Below are positions 8,652 through 18,270 of a DNA stretch of 64,000 nt, one piece after another. The notes beneath the pieces were generated by a model that was not told the origin of the DNA, did no database searches, and worked only from the letters and a program-made list of their open reading frames with translations. Each line of letters starts with the position of its first letter. The first letter of the stretch is position 1. Source of the DNA: a virus; IMG/VR virus record IMGVR_UViG_3300014720_000015, positions 1-64,000 of that record; one strand, written 5' to 3'. The position numbers and the translations under genes were made by a program.

Positions 8652-9635
8652 ATGTCTGACACAAAACCAAATGTTTTTCCGCAGAATGGTGGGAAAGCAT
8701 CAAGTGAAACTAATGATGCTGGGATACCTGGTGTTTTTGAAATACCAGAGGAACAAAGAAAGGCGGCTGAGGAGTTAAAAAGAAGAGCTGATGAAGAAGT
8801 TGCTGCAAGAAAAGCTGCTATGGAAGCAAGTAAAGTTATTGAGCAACCAAAAGAGGTTGTTAATGTAAATGTCAAAAAAGCGGAATTACATCCATTGGCT
8901 GAACCTAAGTGGGATGCGGCATTTGATTTGGTTCCATTACCATCAAAGGGTAAACTATATAAAGGTGTACGGGAAAGTGTTAAGGTTTCATATATGACAG
9001 GTTCTGATGAGAATATTTTAACGTCACCTAATTTGGTTCAGAGTGGTAAATTCTTGGAAATATTAATAAGTAGAAACTTATTAGAGCCAAATTTAAAGTA
9101 TAAGGATTTGCATGTTGGTGATAGAAACGCTTTGATGATTTGGTTAAGGGCCAGTGCGTTTGGTAATATTTATAATGTTTCGGTATACAATGATAAATAT
9201 GAACCTGTTGAGGGTGAGGTTGATTTATCTGAATTGAAGTATAAACCATTGGGTGCTGAGCCAGATGAGAATGGTTTATTTGATTTCAAATGTCCTGTTA
9301 GTGGTGATATGTTAAAATTCAAGTTTTTAACAGCTGGTGATGAGGATGAGATTGAAGCCAAATTAGCTGAAGAAACTAAGAACGGTGTTGAGGTTAATAA
9401 CCGTTCAACTTATACATTACATAAACAAATTGTTGGTATTAATGGTGATTTTAATAGTTCAAATGTAAAGAAGTTCATTGAGAATATGCGAATAGGTGAT
9501 ATAAAAGCCTTTAGAAAGTATGTAGATAACATAGAGTCAGGTATCGACTTACAGGTACAAGTTCGGACAAGTGGGGGTGAGTCCATTTCTACATTTCTTC
9601 CCATTGAGTCAAGCTTTTTTTGGCCTGAACTCTGA
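8652..9635 (+). CDS. Baseplate hub protein, T4 gp26-like
   Basis: The 327-residue protein begins with ~75 Ala/Glu/Lys-rich, probably helical residues. A segment typical of the T4-type baseplate hub family follows: DLVPLPSKGKLYKG, then VKVSYMTGSDENIL and NLVQSGKFLEILISRNLL. Residues around 215-250 (FDFKCPVSGDMLKFKFLTAGDEDEIE) fit the same family. The C-terminus, TFLPIESSFFWPEL, resembles the conserved FF(x)P end of gp26-like proteins. In T4, gp26 helps assemble the central hub. The last 65 bases overlap the next gene in another frame, across a run of seven T. Confidence 0.7.
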   Translation: MSDTKPNVFPQNGGKASSETNDAGIPGVFEIPEEQRKAAEELKRRADEEVAARKAAMEASKVIEQPKEVVNVNVKKAELHPLAEPKWDAAFDLVPLPSKGKLYKGVRESVKVSYMTGSDENILTSPNLVQSGKFLEILISRNLLEPNLKYKDLHVGDRNALMIWLRASAFGNIYNVSVYNDKYEPVEGEVDLSELKYKPLGAEPDENGLFDFKCPVSGDMLKFKFLTAGDEDEIEAKLAEETKNGVEVNNRSTYTLHKQIVGINGDFNSSNVKKFIENMRIGDIKAFRKYVDNIESGIDLQVQVRTSGGESISTFLPIESSFFWPEL

Positions 9636-9891
9636 TTATAGAGCCAATTGGGAAGAGGAACTTTATATCTGTAGAAAGCATATAGGGTGGTCTCGTCAGG
9701 ATTTAATGGATATGTCTATAAACAGTAGACGTTATCAGATTCACTTGCTTAAAACTGAAAATAGGGCAAGAGAGGAGCATTATGAGAATATGCGAAGGGA
9801 GCATAGCAATTCTGCCAAAGGTAGAAGAACCAGAAGTATCAGTGGTGAAGAGTTAAAGAGTAAATTGCGAAATGGTGAGATAAATGCCTAA
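9571..9891 (+). CDS. Small tail-assembly protein overlapping the hub gene (start uncertain)
   Basis: The frame is +1 relative to the hub gene and overlaps it by 65 bases. From the ATG at 9571 it would encode 106 residues, but the first ~17 look like read-through of the overlap. The clear protein part is WEEELYICRKHIGWSRQDLM followed by a SRRYQI segment. This resembles small tail-assembly chaperones with a WSxxDxMxMxxxxRRYxI pattern. No ribosome-binding site is evident at 9571. It may be made by translational coupling or by frameshifting at the T7 run (9615-9621), giving a hub-chaperone fusion. The reading frame is supported, the exact N-terminus is not. Confidence 0.6.
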   Translation: MGVSPFLHFFPLSQAFFGLNSDYRANWEEELYICRKHIGWSRQDLMDMSINSRRYQIHLLKTENRAREEHYENMRREHSNSAKGRRTRSISGEELKSKLRNGEINA

Positions 9892-9898
9892 TTAAACA

Positions 9899-9913
9899 TA
9901 TTTACATTTAAAT
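9899..9913 (+). promoter_or_regulatory. TATTTA-type motif upstream of the acidic 414-aa gene
   Basis: TATTTACATTTAAAT ends 12 bases before the ATG at 9926. Same pattern as before other structural genes. Confidence 0.4.
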
Positions 9914-9925
9914 GATATATTAATT

Positions 9926-11170
9926 ATGCTACTCACTGAAAATCAATATAGACAGTTATTGGAGGCTTTGAATTTAAAGTCACCATTTATGAATTTATCT
10001 GTAGGTAAAATCATTGTTATTACAGCCAAAAGTAAACAGAGCGGTGAACCTTTTGATTTTAAATTCAAGGTTGTTGAGGATTTGGGTGATTCTTGGAGAT
10101 TGGAGAGTTTAACCGAGGGTTCAACATTCACTGGTTTTGATTGGGTTGTTAAAAAGAACGAGGATGTAAGTGATGCTGATATTAAATCAACTTTAAAAGG
10201 TAAGAAGAGTAAAAAGGAAAGACCATATACATTAAAGAGGATTACAACAATGGATTTGGAAGACCCATCAGACATTGATGGTGAAGATGAGGCTCCAGTT
10301 GATGGTGAGGATGTTGAACATCCAGAAGAAAGTGAAATTGAACGGTTAAAAGCTTTAATGAAGGAAGAAGAGGGTTTCTTCTTTGAAACTGATAATGTTG
10401 ATAAAATTATTTTCAATGTTCTCGAAAAAACAGATGCTTATGCTGTTATCCAACTTATGAAGACTGAAGATTCAGATTATAAAGATGATGTCAATAAGCG
10501 GTTTAAATTAATGTTTAATGATGAAGCCATTGAAGAATCAGATGAGGGTGATAAATTTATTAATTTAACTAATGTTGATGATAATATTGCGGATAGGTTA
10601 GTAAATGTAACTGATTATAATGTTACTGAATGGGTTGATAAATCTGATGATGATGATGAAGATAATCAAGATGAAAAATTATCATCGAAAGAGTTATTTA
10701 ATATTATAAATTCAGACCCTAGTCTTAAAAAGTTTTTTGTTGATAGGCCTAAACTATTGGGTTTTATTGAAGGCGCTGATTATACTGGATTGTCTAGAGT
10801 ATATCAAATATTAAATGATAAGGGTTTTATATCTGATGACGATGAAGTCAATAATATTAGAACTGAATTTACCAATAATAGATTTGTTGAATTTAGATAT
10901 TTAGAGGATATTACTTTAAATACAAGACCTGGTTCAAACGAATCTAAACTATTACTTAGACGTGGTTCAGATATTAAAGCTAAAATTCAAAAATCAAAAG
11001 GTAAAATAAATTTAAAATATTCGTATAAAATAGATAATAAAAAATCTATTACAGTTAAAATCTTATTAAAAAATGAACTTGGTGGTAATAAGTTTGGTAT
11101 TGAGGTTTATACTGATAACCATATACCTAAAGAAACTACAATAAATGTCATTAAAAATAATATTTTTTAA
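9926..11170 (+). CDS. Acidic protein of unknown function (414 aa)
   Basis: The 414-residue product starts LLTENQYRQLLEA, a predicted helix. A beta-rich stretch follows, then strongly acidic regions (residues ~110-140 and ~205-255, with a DDDDEDNQDE run). The C-terminal ~70 residues are basic and beta-rich (KAKIQKSKGKINLKYSYKI). No family was recognised. It ends 7 bases before the tape measure gene and shares the operon, so an assembly or tail-interior function is a reasonable guess. The acid-rich middle is compatible with a scaffold or linker. Confidence 0.7.
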   Translation: MLLTENQYRQLLEALNLKSPFMNLSVGKIIVITAKSKQSGEPFDFKFKVVEDLGDSWRLESLTEGSTFTGFDWVVKKNEDVSDADIKSTLKGKKSKKERPYTLKRITTMDLEDPSDIDGEDEAPVDGEDVEHPEESEIERLKALMKEEEGFFFETDNVDKIIFNVLEKTDAYAVIQLMKTEDSDYKDDVNKRFKLMFNDEAIEESDEGDKFINLTNVDDNIADRLVNVTDYNVTEWVDKSDDDDEDNQDEKLSSKELFNIINSDPSLKKFFVDRPKLLGFIEGADYTGLSRVYQILNDKGFISDDDEVNNIRTEFTNNRFVEFRYLEDITLNTRPGSNESKLLLRRGSDIKAKIQKSKGKINLKYSYKIDNKKSITVKILLKNELGGNKFGIEVYTDNHIPKETTINVIKNNIF

Positions 11171-11177
11171 ATAAGTT

Positions 11178-13670
11178 ATGGTAAGTAATAATTGGGATGA
11201 TATAGCTAAAAGATTAGCCGAACAGGAAGCTTTACAAAATAAAGTAAATACTAGTGCGGCTGAATATCTTAAATTAATAAAAGAGATTGGTCTTTTAGAG
11301 CAAAATATAAAAAAATTAAAAGACCAACAAGCTGAATTAGACCAAAAAGCTCGTGAGTCTGCTGCGGAAGAAGCCGCAGCTCTACAGGCTTATAATGCGC
11401 TTCAAAATAGTAATAATACCCAAGCTATAGCCGCTGCAAAACAAAAACTTAAAGAAGCAAAAAAAGCTAGCAAAGTAGCCGAAGGTTTAGTTAAATACAA
11501 TAAAAAGCAAACAAAAAAATTAGAGGAGCAATTAAAAATTCAACAACAAATCGCTAAAGAAGCTAATAAAGCTAATATTGCATATGTTGAAGCTGGTAAA
11601 ATTTGGAGTAAGTTACCAGGTCTAGCTCAAAGTTTTTATGGTAAATTAAAGAATTTGGCAGCGGTTCAAATGTCAAAAGACATTAAAGCTGCTGAATTAA
11701 GTATGGGTATACTTAATGGTCAATCAAAGTTCTTTTCAAAGACAATTTCAACAGCTTCTGAATCAACAATACAGTTGGGTGTTGGTGTAAGTGATTTGGC
11801 TAAAGGACAAGCTGAATATTCAGCTGAGATAGGTAGGTCAGTAATGTTATCTGAGGCTGGATACCAAGCAATGGCTGAAATGGCTAAGGGTACAACTTTG
11901 GGTATGCAAGGTGCTGCTCAAATGGCTGCTGATATGGAGCGTTTTGGTTTGGGTGTTGAATCATCAAGAAATGCGGTTCAAGAGACTGTTGATATTGCAC
12001 ATAGTATGGGTGTTAATGCTGAAAAAGCGTTAAAGGGTCTTAGTAAGAATCTTAAGATTGCCAATACGTATCACTTTAAAGGTGGTGTTAAAGGTATGGC
12101 TGAGATGGCCGTATTCGCTGAAAAAATGAAAGTGGATATGGGTTCGATAGCTGGTATGGCTGGAAAAGTATTCAGACCAGAGGGTGCTGTTGAAATGGCG
12201 GCACAATTGCAGACCATGGGTGGGTCTTTTGCTAGATTGGGTAACCCATTTGAGTTGATGTTCAAAGCTAGAAATGATTTCGGTGCTTTCACAAAGGATG
12301 TGGCAAATGCAACGGCTGAATTGGCGCAATTCAATGAAAATTCTGGTGAGTTTGAAATTGGTGGTCTTCAATTGGACAGAATGCGAGAGATTGCAAAGAT
12401 AACTGGTATTAGTGAGGAACAATTATCTGAAATGGCAAAAGCTGCCGCCAAATTCAATAAGATTGAATCATTGGTTCCAAGCACATTTGAAGAAGATGAT
12501 AAACAATTAATATCATCGTTGGCACAAATGGGTGAAGATGGTCAATGGCGAGTACATATTGATAATCAAGATATGTTGCTTAATCAATTGGATACAAATG
12601 CGCTTAAAAGATATAAAGATGAAAAACAAGCCTTAGATGCTAGAGCCAAACAAGCACAGACGTTTGATGATGCTTTTAATAATTTGGTTAATCAATTTAA
12701 AACAGTGATGTTACCATTTGTTGAAGCATTAAATACTGCTTTGGTTCAACCAATCGCTAATTTACAAGAATTATTAAAAAATGAAAATGTATTAGCTAAT
12801 CTTAAATCATTAGCTGAAAAAGTCGGTACATTAATAGGTTCTATCGGTAAGTTTATTATTGAAAACCCTGTAGCTAGTTTAGTGACGGCATTGGGTGGTA
12901 CAGTTTTTTTTAATGCCGCTAAATGGTATGCTCAAGGTGTGCAATTGGGTATGGGCTTTAATAGTGTAGCTAAGGCTGGTGGTAAAAGTGGATTACAAGA
13001 TTCTTTTTTAGATAAAACTCTATTAGGTAAGGGTACCAAAGGTAAAATGGTTAGAAATTTATTACCAAAAATTGGTAAAACTGGTACTAAGTTAGCTGTT
13101 GGTGGTGCAAAATTGGCAAGTGGTGCGGCAGGTTTAGGTGCTGGCTTTTTGGGTGACTTTTTAGGCGGTAAAGGTAGTGAAGCTATGGGTTTAGAAGACA
13201 CCGCAATTGGTGATGCGGGTTCATTGGCTGGCGGACTTATTGGTGGTGCAATTGGTCAAACACTGATACCAATACCAGGTGTTGGGTTTGCAATAGGCTC
13301 ATTGGCTGGTTCAGCATTAGGTAAGATGGGTGGTGACGCGATATCAACAAATTTTGTAGATGACGCAATCATAAAATTCAATCCACAGGATAAGATTGTA
13401 TCAATGGATGATGGTCTTGTGGCATCAACAAATAAGGGTAAAATTGATGAATTAGTTCAAGGTAAAGGTGTTAAAAAACAAAAAATTGAGTTCGGAAAGC
13501 TTGAAATTGGTGGTAAGATATCGATAGATATGCCTGGTGGAAATGTTGCCAATATTGATTTAACACGAGAGCCAGAATTTGTAAGAAAACTGTCAACTAT
13601 GATACAAGAACAGCTTAGAACTAACCTTGCAGGTGGTAAATTATCACCAAATCCGATACCGAGATACTAA
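11178..13670 (+). CDS. Tail tape measure protein
   Basis: The 830-residue protein opens with ~130 residues of Lys/Glu/Gln/Ala heptad-rich sequence, an evident coiled coil (EQNIKKLKDQQAELDQKARE and onward). The middle is Ala/Gly/Met-rich helix. Towards the C-terminus there are hydrophobic Gly/Ala stretches (NPVASLVTALGGTVFFNA near 562, and a long LAGGLIGGAIGQTL region near 685-720). This coiled-coil plus hydrophobic-segment pattern is characteristic of tape measures, which set tail length and can form a membrane channel on infection. At ~0.15 nm per residue it would correspond to a tail of roughly 120 nm, a rough inference. The position after the tube and hub genes supports the call. Confidence 0.85.
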   Translation: MVSNNWDDIAKRLAEQEALQNKVNTSAAEYLKLIKEIGLLEQNIKKLKDQQAELDQKARESAAEEAAALQAYNALQNSNNTQAIAAAKQKLKEAKKASKVAEGLVKYNKKQTKKLEEQLKIQQQIAKEANKANIAYVEAGKIWSKLPGLAQSFYGKLKNLAAVQMSKDIKAAELSMGILNGQSKFFSKTISTASESTIQLGVGVSDLAKGQAEYSAEIGRSVMLSEAGYQAMAEMAKGTTLGMQGAAQMAADMERFGLGVESSRNAVQETVDIAHSMGVNAEKALKGLSKNLKIANTYHFKGGVKGMAEMAVFAEKMKVDMGSIAGMAGKVFRPEGAVEMAAQLQTMGGSFARLGNPFELMFKARNDFGAFTKDVANATAELAQFNENSGEFEIGGLQLDRMREIAKITGISEEQLSEMAKAAAKFNKIESLVPSTFEEDDKQLISSLAQMGEDGQWRVHIDNQDMLLNQLDTNALKRYKDEKQALDARAKQAQTFDDAFNNLVNQFKTVMLPFVEALNTALVQPIANLQELLKNENVLANLKSLAEKVGTLIGSIGKFIIENPVASLVTALGGTVFFNAAKWYAQGVQLGMGFNSVAKAGGKSGLQDSFLDKTLLGKGTKGKMVRNLLPKIGKTGTKLAVGGAKLASGAAGLGAGFLGDFLGGKGSEAMGLEDTAIGDAGSLAGGLIGGAIGQTLIPIPGVGFAIGSLAGSALGKMGGDAISTNFVDDAIIKFNPQDKIVSMDDGLVASTNKGKIDELVQGKGVKKQKIEFGKLEIGGKISIDMPGGNVANIDLTREPEFVRKLSTMIQEQLRTNLAGGKLSPNPIPRY

Positions 13671-13696
13671 TAATTTGATTTTTTTCACTAAGAGAC

Positions 13697-13727
13697 TTGA
13701 CTTTTGGTAAAAAATATTGTTAATTTG
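13697..13727 (+). promoter_or_regulatory. Bacteroidota-type promoter upstream of the 1342-aa gene
   Basis: TTG (13697-13699), 20 bases, then TTAATTTG (13720-13727), matching seven of eight bases of TAnnTTTG. It has the same 20-base spacing as the sites at 24639 and 26629. It lies about 180 bases upstream of the gene. Confidence 0.6.
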
Positions 13728-13739
13728 CATTAACCTAAC

Positions 13740-13825
13740 GGGGGGAATAAAAGGGGGGCCAATATAACTAAATATATATAATTAATAATATATAATATAA
13801 ATAATAATATAATATATATTATATA
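13740..13825. other. Two G6 tracts followed by a pure A/T stretch
   Basis: Within the 238-base gap between tape measure and the 1342-aa gene, GGGGGG occurs at 13740-13745 and 13753-13758, separated by AATAAAA. Then 57 bases (13769-13825) are only A or T with alternating TA steps. This could be an easily melted element or protein-binding site; the function is unknown. Confidence 0.5.
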
Positions 13826-13884
13826 CTTTTATAGTATAGTGACTTATTTTGAGTATAGTAGTTTTCAATTTTCAATGATTAAAC

Positions 13885-13898
13885 TATTTATGGTAAAG
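13885..13898 (+). promoter_or_regulatory. TATTTA-type motif upstream of the 1342-aa gene
   Basis: TATTTATGGTAAAG ends 10 bases before the ATG at 13909, so this gene has both a host-like and a TATTTA-type candidate promoter. Confidence 0.4.
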
Positions 13899-13908
13899 GA
13901 TAAGTTAA

Positions 13909-16900
13909 ATGGATATAAGTAGTTTATCACCAAGTATTAGAGAAAGTTTACTTGCAAGGAATATTATTTCAGATACTGTTGAAGAAAATGGTCTTTCTGG
14001 TTTATTATTTGATATTGGTCAGTTAGCAAGTACTACCAATGGTACACAGAATGTTAGACCTTCTGACAATATAGAAGAACTTGGTGATTTATATAAGGAT
14101 TTATTGATAATCAATAATAAATTTCAAGGTGAACTAACAGATTACCAAAGAGTATCCATAGTAACAACACCAATTAATTATTCAGACGGACAACCGTATA
14201 ATACAAGTCCAGAACCAGCAAATAGTCCAATAGTTCAAAACAGTGAATTTTATAAAGAGTTCAATGCTTTAAAGAACAAATATCAAGGTTTATTAGAGAA
14301 TAATACAACAATATCTTTAGTTACATATCAACCAACTGAAGAGACCTTTATCAATTATGATTATAGTTTAGCTGATTTAGGTACAAGTGATGATTCAAAA
14401 TCATATAGGAAAAATATTACTACTAAGAACAAATATTTAGATTTTGAATCTCAAATATTAGCTGATATTATAACTACACCAGTTGTTACTGATAAGAATT
14501 TACCAAATTATGCTGAAAGAATGGCTGGTATTGTTGGCGGAGGACCCTCTAACAACGCTTCTACGGTCATAGATAATCTTTTAGGTGGTATTGTTCCAAA
14601 TTATTCAGTTAGTGGCACAGACCCGTTATTTGACGTTACAAGCCTTTTAAGTGGTGGTAGAAGCACTGATACACCAGAAACACCGTTAGGTATTATTGCT
14701 GCTGATAGATTAGGTTTTGCAATAAGACAGAATGCTGCATTCAATTTAGTTGAAGAAACATTAGGTAATATCAATACCAATCCAATAAGTATACTTCAAG
14801 GTGATAGTTTTCTAATACCAAATTATAGTATAACCGTTGCAAAGGGTACTGCTGGAGGATTTTTGGATTATGCGGAACGCATATTAGGATTTCAAACACC
14901 AGTAAGTCTATTATCAACAACGTCATCTATATTTTCATCAGAGAACCCTATTGGTAATATTGAAAGGGCTAACAGTATGATTGAGAATACTGGTAGAGGT
15001 CAGATTGAAGCTTTATTTTTCAATTTACGTCAAAATTTATTAAGTTCTAACGATAGAAAAAGCGGATATGCACCAGGTTTCAGAGACCCAAGAAGTCCAA
15101 ATCAAGGTTTAAATGCTAATATATATGCTTTTCAAACCACTGATGGTCAAGTGATTGATATTGAATTTGGTTCAGAGAATAATCCGATATCAAGAAGTAA
15201 CTATCAATTGGAAGGGATGGTTAGGGATTCTGGTTTTCAATCATTAGCTGATAAGACAATAACAGTCGATGACGGTGATGGTGGTAGTGAAACGATACCA
15301 TTTACATGGGGGTTGGATAGTAGAAATTTTGATAAGAAATCAATGTTGGGTAAAACTCAACAATTATTTAATGCTGGTGCTGGTATTGATTCTATTCAAA
15401 ATGAAAAGATGAAAACTATGGTCAATGACCGTTTTAGGATTCAAGATAAGACAGAGGTTAATTCAGCTGTTGTTAATAATAACGGGTTTAGCTATGCTTC
15501 TAGGGGTAGTAATAAGGTTAAATTCAATGGTCAAACTCAGGAAAGTGACCCAGAAACAATGTTTTTCAGAACGTTTAATTCATCAAGAAGATATGATAGG
15601 GTTAATAGATTACAGAAACATAGTGGTGTTTTAGGTAATGCTGGTACCAATCAAAGACGTAACACTGAAAAATCGGTATTAGATGATAATGGTTTTGTTA
15701 AAATAACACCATATAGTGACCAACCATCAGATTTTAGTAGACAAGGTGACCTTTCAATACTTCCAGCTGTTGAAACTAAAAAATATATGTTTTCAATTGA
15801 GAATTTGGCATGGGCTGGTTATGAACAAAATTTAATTCCAGAAGAAATTGGTAATGGTGACCCAACGACAGGTAAACGAGGTAGAATAATGTGGTTTCCA
15901 CCTTATGATATGGCGTTTACTGATAACACATCAGTTAATTGGGAAAAAACAGATTTTATTGGTAGAGGTGAACCAATTTATACATACAATAATACAACTA
16001 GAACTGGTACATTACAGTTCAAAATGATTATTGACCATCCAGCGTATTTGAATAGTTTAAAAGGTGAAAGTGATGAGTTGATAAGTTCATTCTTTGCTGG
16101 TGGTTTTGAAGTTGATGATAGAGTTAGAAGCCGACTATCAGCAAATGAATTGCAAGCTCTTGAAATAGCTAACAACCAAGCAATTGATAAAGTCAACAAT
16201 ACACCTCAACCAGAGCCACCTGAATTCACAATATATTTCCCATATAATGATAGTTTATTAAGTGATGTTTTAGATAATGGTTTTGAAGATGGTTTAAGTG
16301 GCAGTACTGACATAAATTATCAACAAAACCCAAATGGTTATGGTGCTGGTTTAGGTAGTTATGGTGACGAAGATGGAATTACTAGAACTGATTTTACAAA
16401 TTATGGTCTAAACGAAGGTAAATCATCAATTCAATTTTTTGAAAGTTTAGCTGAAGGTATGACAAATTGCCAAGCCTGTAGAGTAATAATAACAACATAT
16501 GGCGTTACTGGTGAATCTGATTTAGCTAGAAGGGGTCGTGGTGTTGAAATACAGAATTGGTTTGAAAATGAAATAATACAGTTTCAAGATGTTGATAGCA
16601 ATGGGGCATCATTAGTTAATAAACGTTATAAATTAGTTGATGGAGGTACAATTAATGTACCATTAGTTGATTTTAATGGAGTTCCTTTGAGAACTGATAA
16701 CAAAATCTTCAAAGAAAATATAAAGGTAACAGTCCAATTCAAATTTGATTCTGTATTAGCCGAATTAATAAATCCAAACAAAAAACAACCTCAAAGAGAA
16801 ACGATTGAATTTAATCTTAATCAAAAAGTTAAAAGTAGATGGTATAATGAGTCGTTGTATTTTAAAAAATTAGCTCAGGAAAATAAATTTGTCTATAACT

Positions 16901-17937
16901 CAATAAGTGAGAAAATATCATTTTTTCACCCATCATTTCATTCAATAACACCAGAAGGTTTTAATAGTCGATTAACCTTCTTACAGCAATGTACCAGACA
17001 AGGACCAACAGGGTTTTTTAAGGATGAAGCTGGTAACACGATAACCAATTTAAATAATGTATCAAACGCTACTAGAAATTGTAGTCCTGACAATTTAGCT
17101 TTCGGTCGACCACCAATTTGTATACTAAGAATTGGTGATTTTTACCACACAAAGATTGTGATTGACTCAATGAACTTCAGTTTTGACCCATTAGTTTGGG
17201 ATTTAAACCCAGAGGGTGTTGGTGTACAACCTATGATATGTACTGTAGACCTTAATTTCGCATTTATTGGTGGTTCTAGTTTGAGCGCACCTATAAATAG
17301 ATTACAAAATGCGGTATCATATAACTTCTTTGCAAACACTGAAATGTACAGTCCACAATCTGACACGGTTGATGGTGAGTTTGGTAATGCTACAATTAAT
17401 AGAGGTAAATACCCAACAACATTGGTTGACCCAATTGATGAAGACCCAGTTGATACTGAAGGTATTGATACAAATAACACAATTGTTCCAGATACAAATC
17501 AAGAACAAGAAGCAGATTCAGCAAATGATGCTAATCAACCACCAGTCGAGGTTTCGCCAGAACAATCTGATTTTGAACGATTAACAATCAGTAGAGCGTT
17601 CTGGGATGGCACCACTCTTAATTTTTCAATAACTAGAGTTGAGGGTACTGATAATACAGCATTGTCTAAAGATTATATAATATCTGTTAAGGTTGATGAT
17701 AGCACCACAGTTAATGTATCGGCTGCGGTTCAAGATGTCCAATATCCTAACCAACAGCTTAACAGCGTTGATTTAGCTCAGACATATATTTTAGAAATCA
17801 CCGCTATTACATATGGAACCAGTGATAACCAAAATTATGATGTTAACCAGTTTGAGTTTCCTGGTCTATTAAATAAACTAACGGTTACTTTAGATGGTAT
17901 AGATACACCATTAACAGCTAACATAACAACTAATTAA
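13909..17937 (+). CDS. Large tail/baseplate protein with OmpA-like segment (1342 aa)
   Basis: The 1342-residue product lies between tape measure and hub genes, where tail-terminal and baseplate proteins are normally encoded. Residues ~620-720 (KKYMFSIENLAWAGYEQNLI, GRIMWFPPYDMAFTD, TRTGTLQFKMIIDHP) are beta-rich and structural in appearance. Residues ~772-893 resemble an OmpA-like peptidoglycan-binding domain: FTIYFPYNDSLL at the start, then RVIITTYGVTG and LARRGRGVEIQNWFEN. Near 1100 comes PPICILRIGDFYHTKIVIDS, a hub-like beta segment. An acidic, Pro/Gln-rich linker near 1180-1220 precedes an Ig or FnIII-like C-terminus. I infer a baseplate-associated protein that may bind the cell wall; the exact T4 counterpart is not clear. 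Confidence 0.65.
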   Translation: MDISSLSPSIRESLLARNIISDTVEENGLSGLLFDIGQLASTTNGTQNVRPSDNIEELGDLYKDLLIINNKFQGELTDYQRVSIVTTPINYSDGQPYNTSPEPANSPIVQNSEFYKEFNALKNKYQGLLENNTTISLVTYQPTEETFINYDYSLADLGTSDDSKSYRKNITTKNKYLDFESQILADIITTPVVTDKNLPNYAERMAGIVGGGPSNNASTVIDNLLGGIVPNYSVSGTDPLFDVTSLLSGGRSTDTPETPLGIIAADRLGFAIRQNAAFNLVEETLGNINTNPISILQGDSFLIPNYSITVAKGTAGGFLDYAERILGFQTPVSLLSTTSSIFSSENPIGNIERANSMIENTGRGQIEALFFNLRQNLLSSNDRKSGYAPGFRDPRSPNQGLNANIYAFQTTDGQVIDIEFGSENNPISRSNYQLEGMVRDSGFQSLADKTITVDDGDGGSETIPFTWGLDSRNFDKKSMLGKTQQLFNAGAGIDSIQNEKMKTMVNDRFRIQDKTEVNSAVVNNNGFSYASRGSNKVKFNGQTQESDPETMFFRTFNSSRRYDRVNRLQKHSGVLGNAGTNQRRNTEKSVLDDNGFVKITPYSDQPSDFSRQGDLSILPAVETKKYMFSIENLAWAGYEQNLIPEEIGNGDPTTGKRGRIMWFPPYDMAFTDNTSVNWEKTDFIGRGEPIYTYNNTTRTGTLQFKMIIDHPAYLNSLKGESDELISSFFAGGFEVDDRVRSRLSANELQALEIANNQAIDKVNNTPQPEPPEFTIYFPYNDSLLSDVLDNGFEDGLSGSTDINYQQNPNGYGAGLGSYGDEDGITRTDFTNYGLNEGKSSIQFFESLAEGMTNCQACRVIITTYGVTGESDLARRGRGVEIQNWFENEIIQFQDVDSNGASLVNKRYKLVDGGTINVPLVDFNGVPLRTDNKIFKENIKVTVQFKFDSVLAELINPNKKQPQRETIEFNLNQKVKSRWYNESLYFKKLAQENKFVYNSISEKISFFHPSFHSITPEGFNSRLTFLQQCTRQGPTGFFKDEAGNTITNLNNVSNATRNCSPDNLAFGRPPICILRIGDFYHTKIVIDSMNFSFDPLVWDLNPEGVGVQPMICTVDLNFAFIGGSSLSAPINRLQNAVSYNFFANTEMYSPQSDTVDGEFGNATINRGKYPTTLVDPIDEDPVDTEGIDTNNTIVPDTNQEQEADSANDANQPPVEVSPEQSDFERLTISRAFWDGTTLNFSITRVEGTDNTALSKDYIISVKVDDSTTVNVSAAVQDVQYPNQQLNSVDLAQTYILEITAITYGTSDNQNYDVNQFEFPGLLNKLTVTLDGIDTPLTANITTN

Positions 17938-17950
17938 TTTTTAATAACCA

Positions 17951-18265
17951 ATGCCTTATTTTGATAGATATGAAAAATTTAAAGTGAATGGTACTGTTAA
18001 GCCAGTGCCTGGTATAAAGATACCTATTGCGAATACAGATAAACAAGTTTTATACAAAGCTGGTGAAACAAGGCTTGACATATTGAGTCAAACCTATTAT
18101 GGTAATGGTTATCATGGATTTCTAATTATGGCTGCGAATCCACAATATGGTGGTTTGGAGTTTGATATTAAAGATAGGGATATAATTAGGGTTCCATTTC
18201 CATTTGACAGTGCTGTTGAAAGATATATCAGTGCTGTTAATAGGTATAAAAACTTATATGGTTGA
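17951..18265 (+). CDS. Small baseplate protein, LysM/gp53-like (104 aa)
   Basis: It encodes 104 residues. The middle (ETRLDILSQTYYGNGYHGFL followed by IMAANPQYGG, then DRDIIRVPFP) matches the pattern of LysM-type tail proteins and T4 gp53-like wedge proteins, in which a short helix-loop-helix precedes a W/Y-rich asparagine motif. In such phages this protein often links the hub to the tube or wedge. It starts 13 bases after the 1342-aa gene and its stop lies 5 bases before the favoured ATG of the giant hub gene, so the three are one transcription unit. Confidence 0.65.
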   Translation: MPYFDRYEKFKVNGTVKPVPGIKIPIANTDKQVLYKAGETRLDILSQTYYGNGYHGFLIMAANPQYGGLEFDIKDRDIIRVPFPFDSAVERYISAVNRYKNLYG

Positions 18266-18270
18266 TAGAC

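Noticed and set aside
12030-12422. Long antisense frames inside the tape measure and other genes
   Set aside because: They have poor composition, no leaders and no recognisable domains, and they lie opposite well-supported genes.
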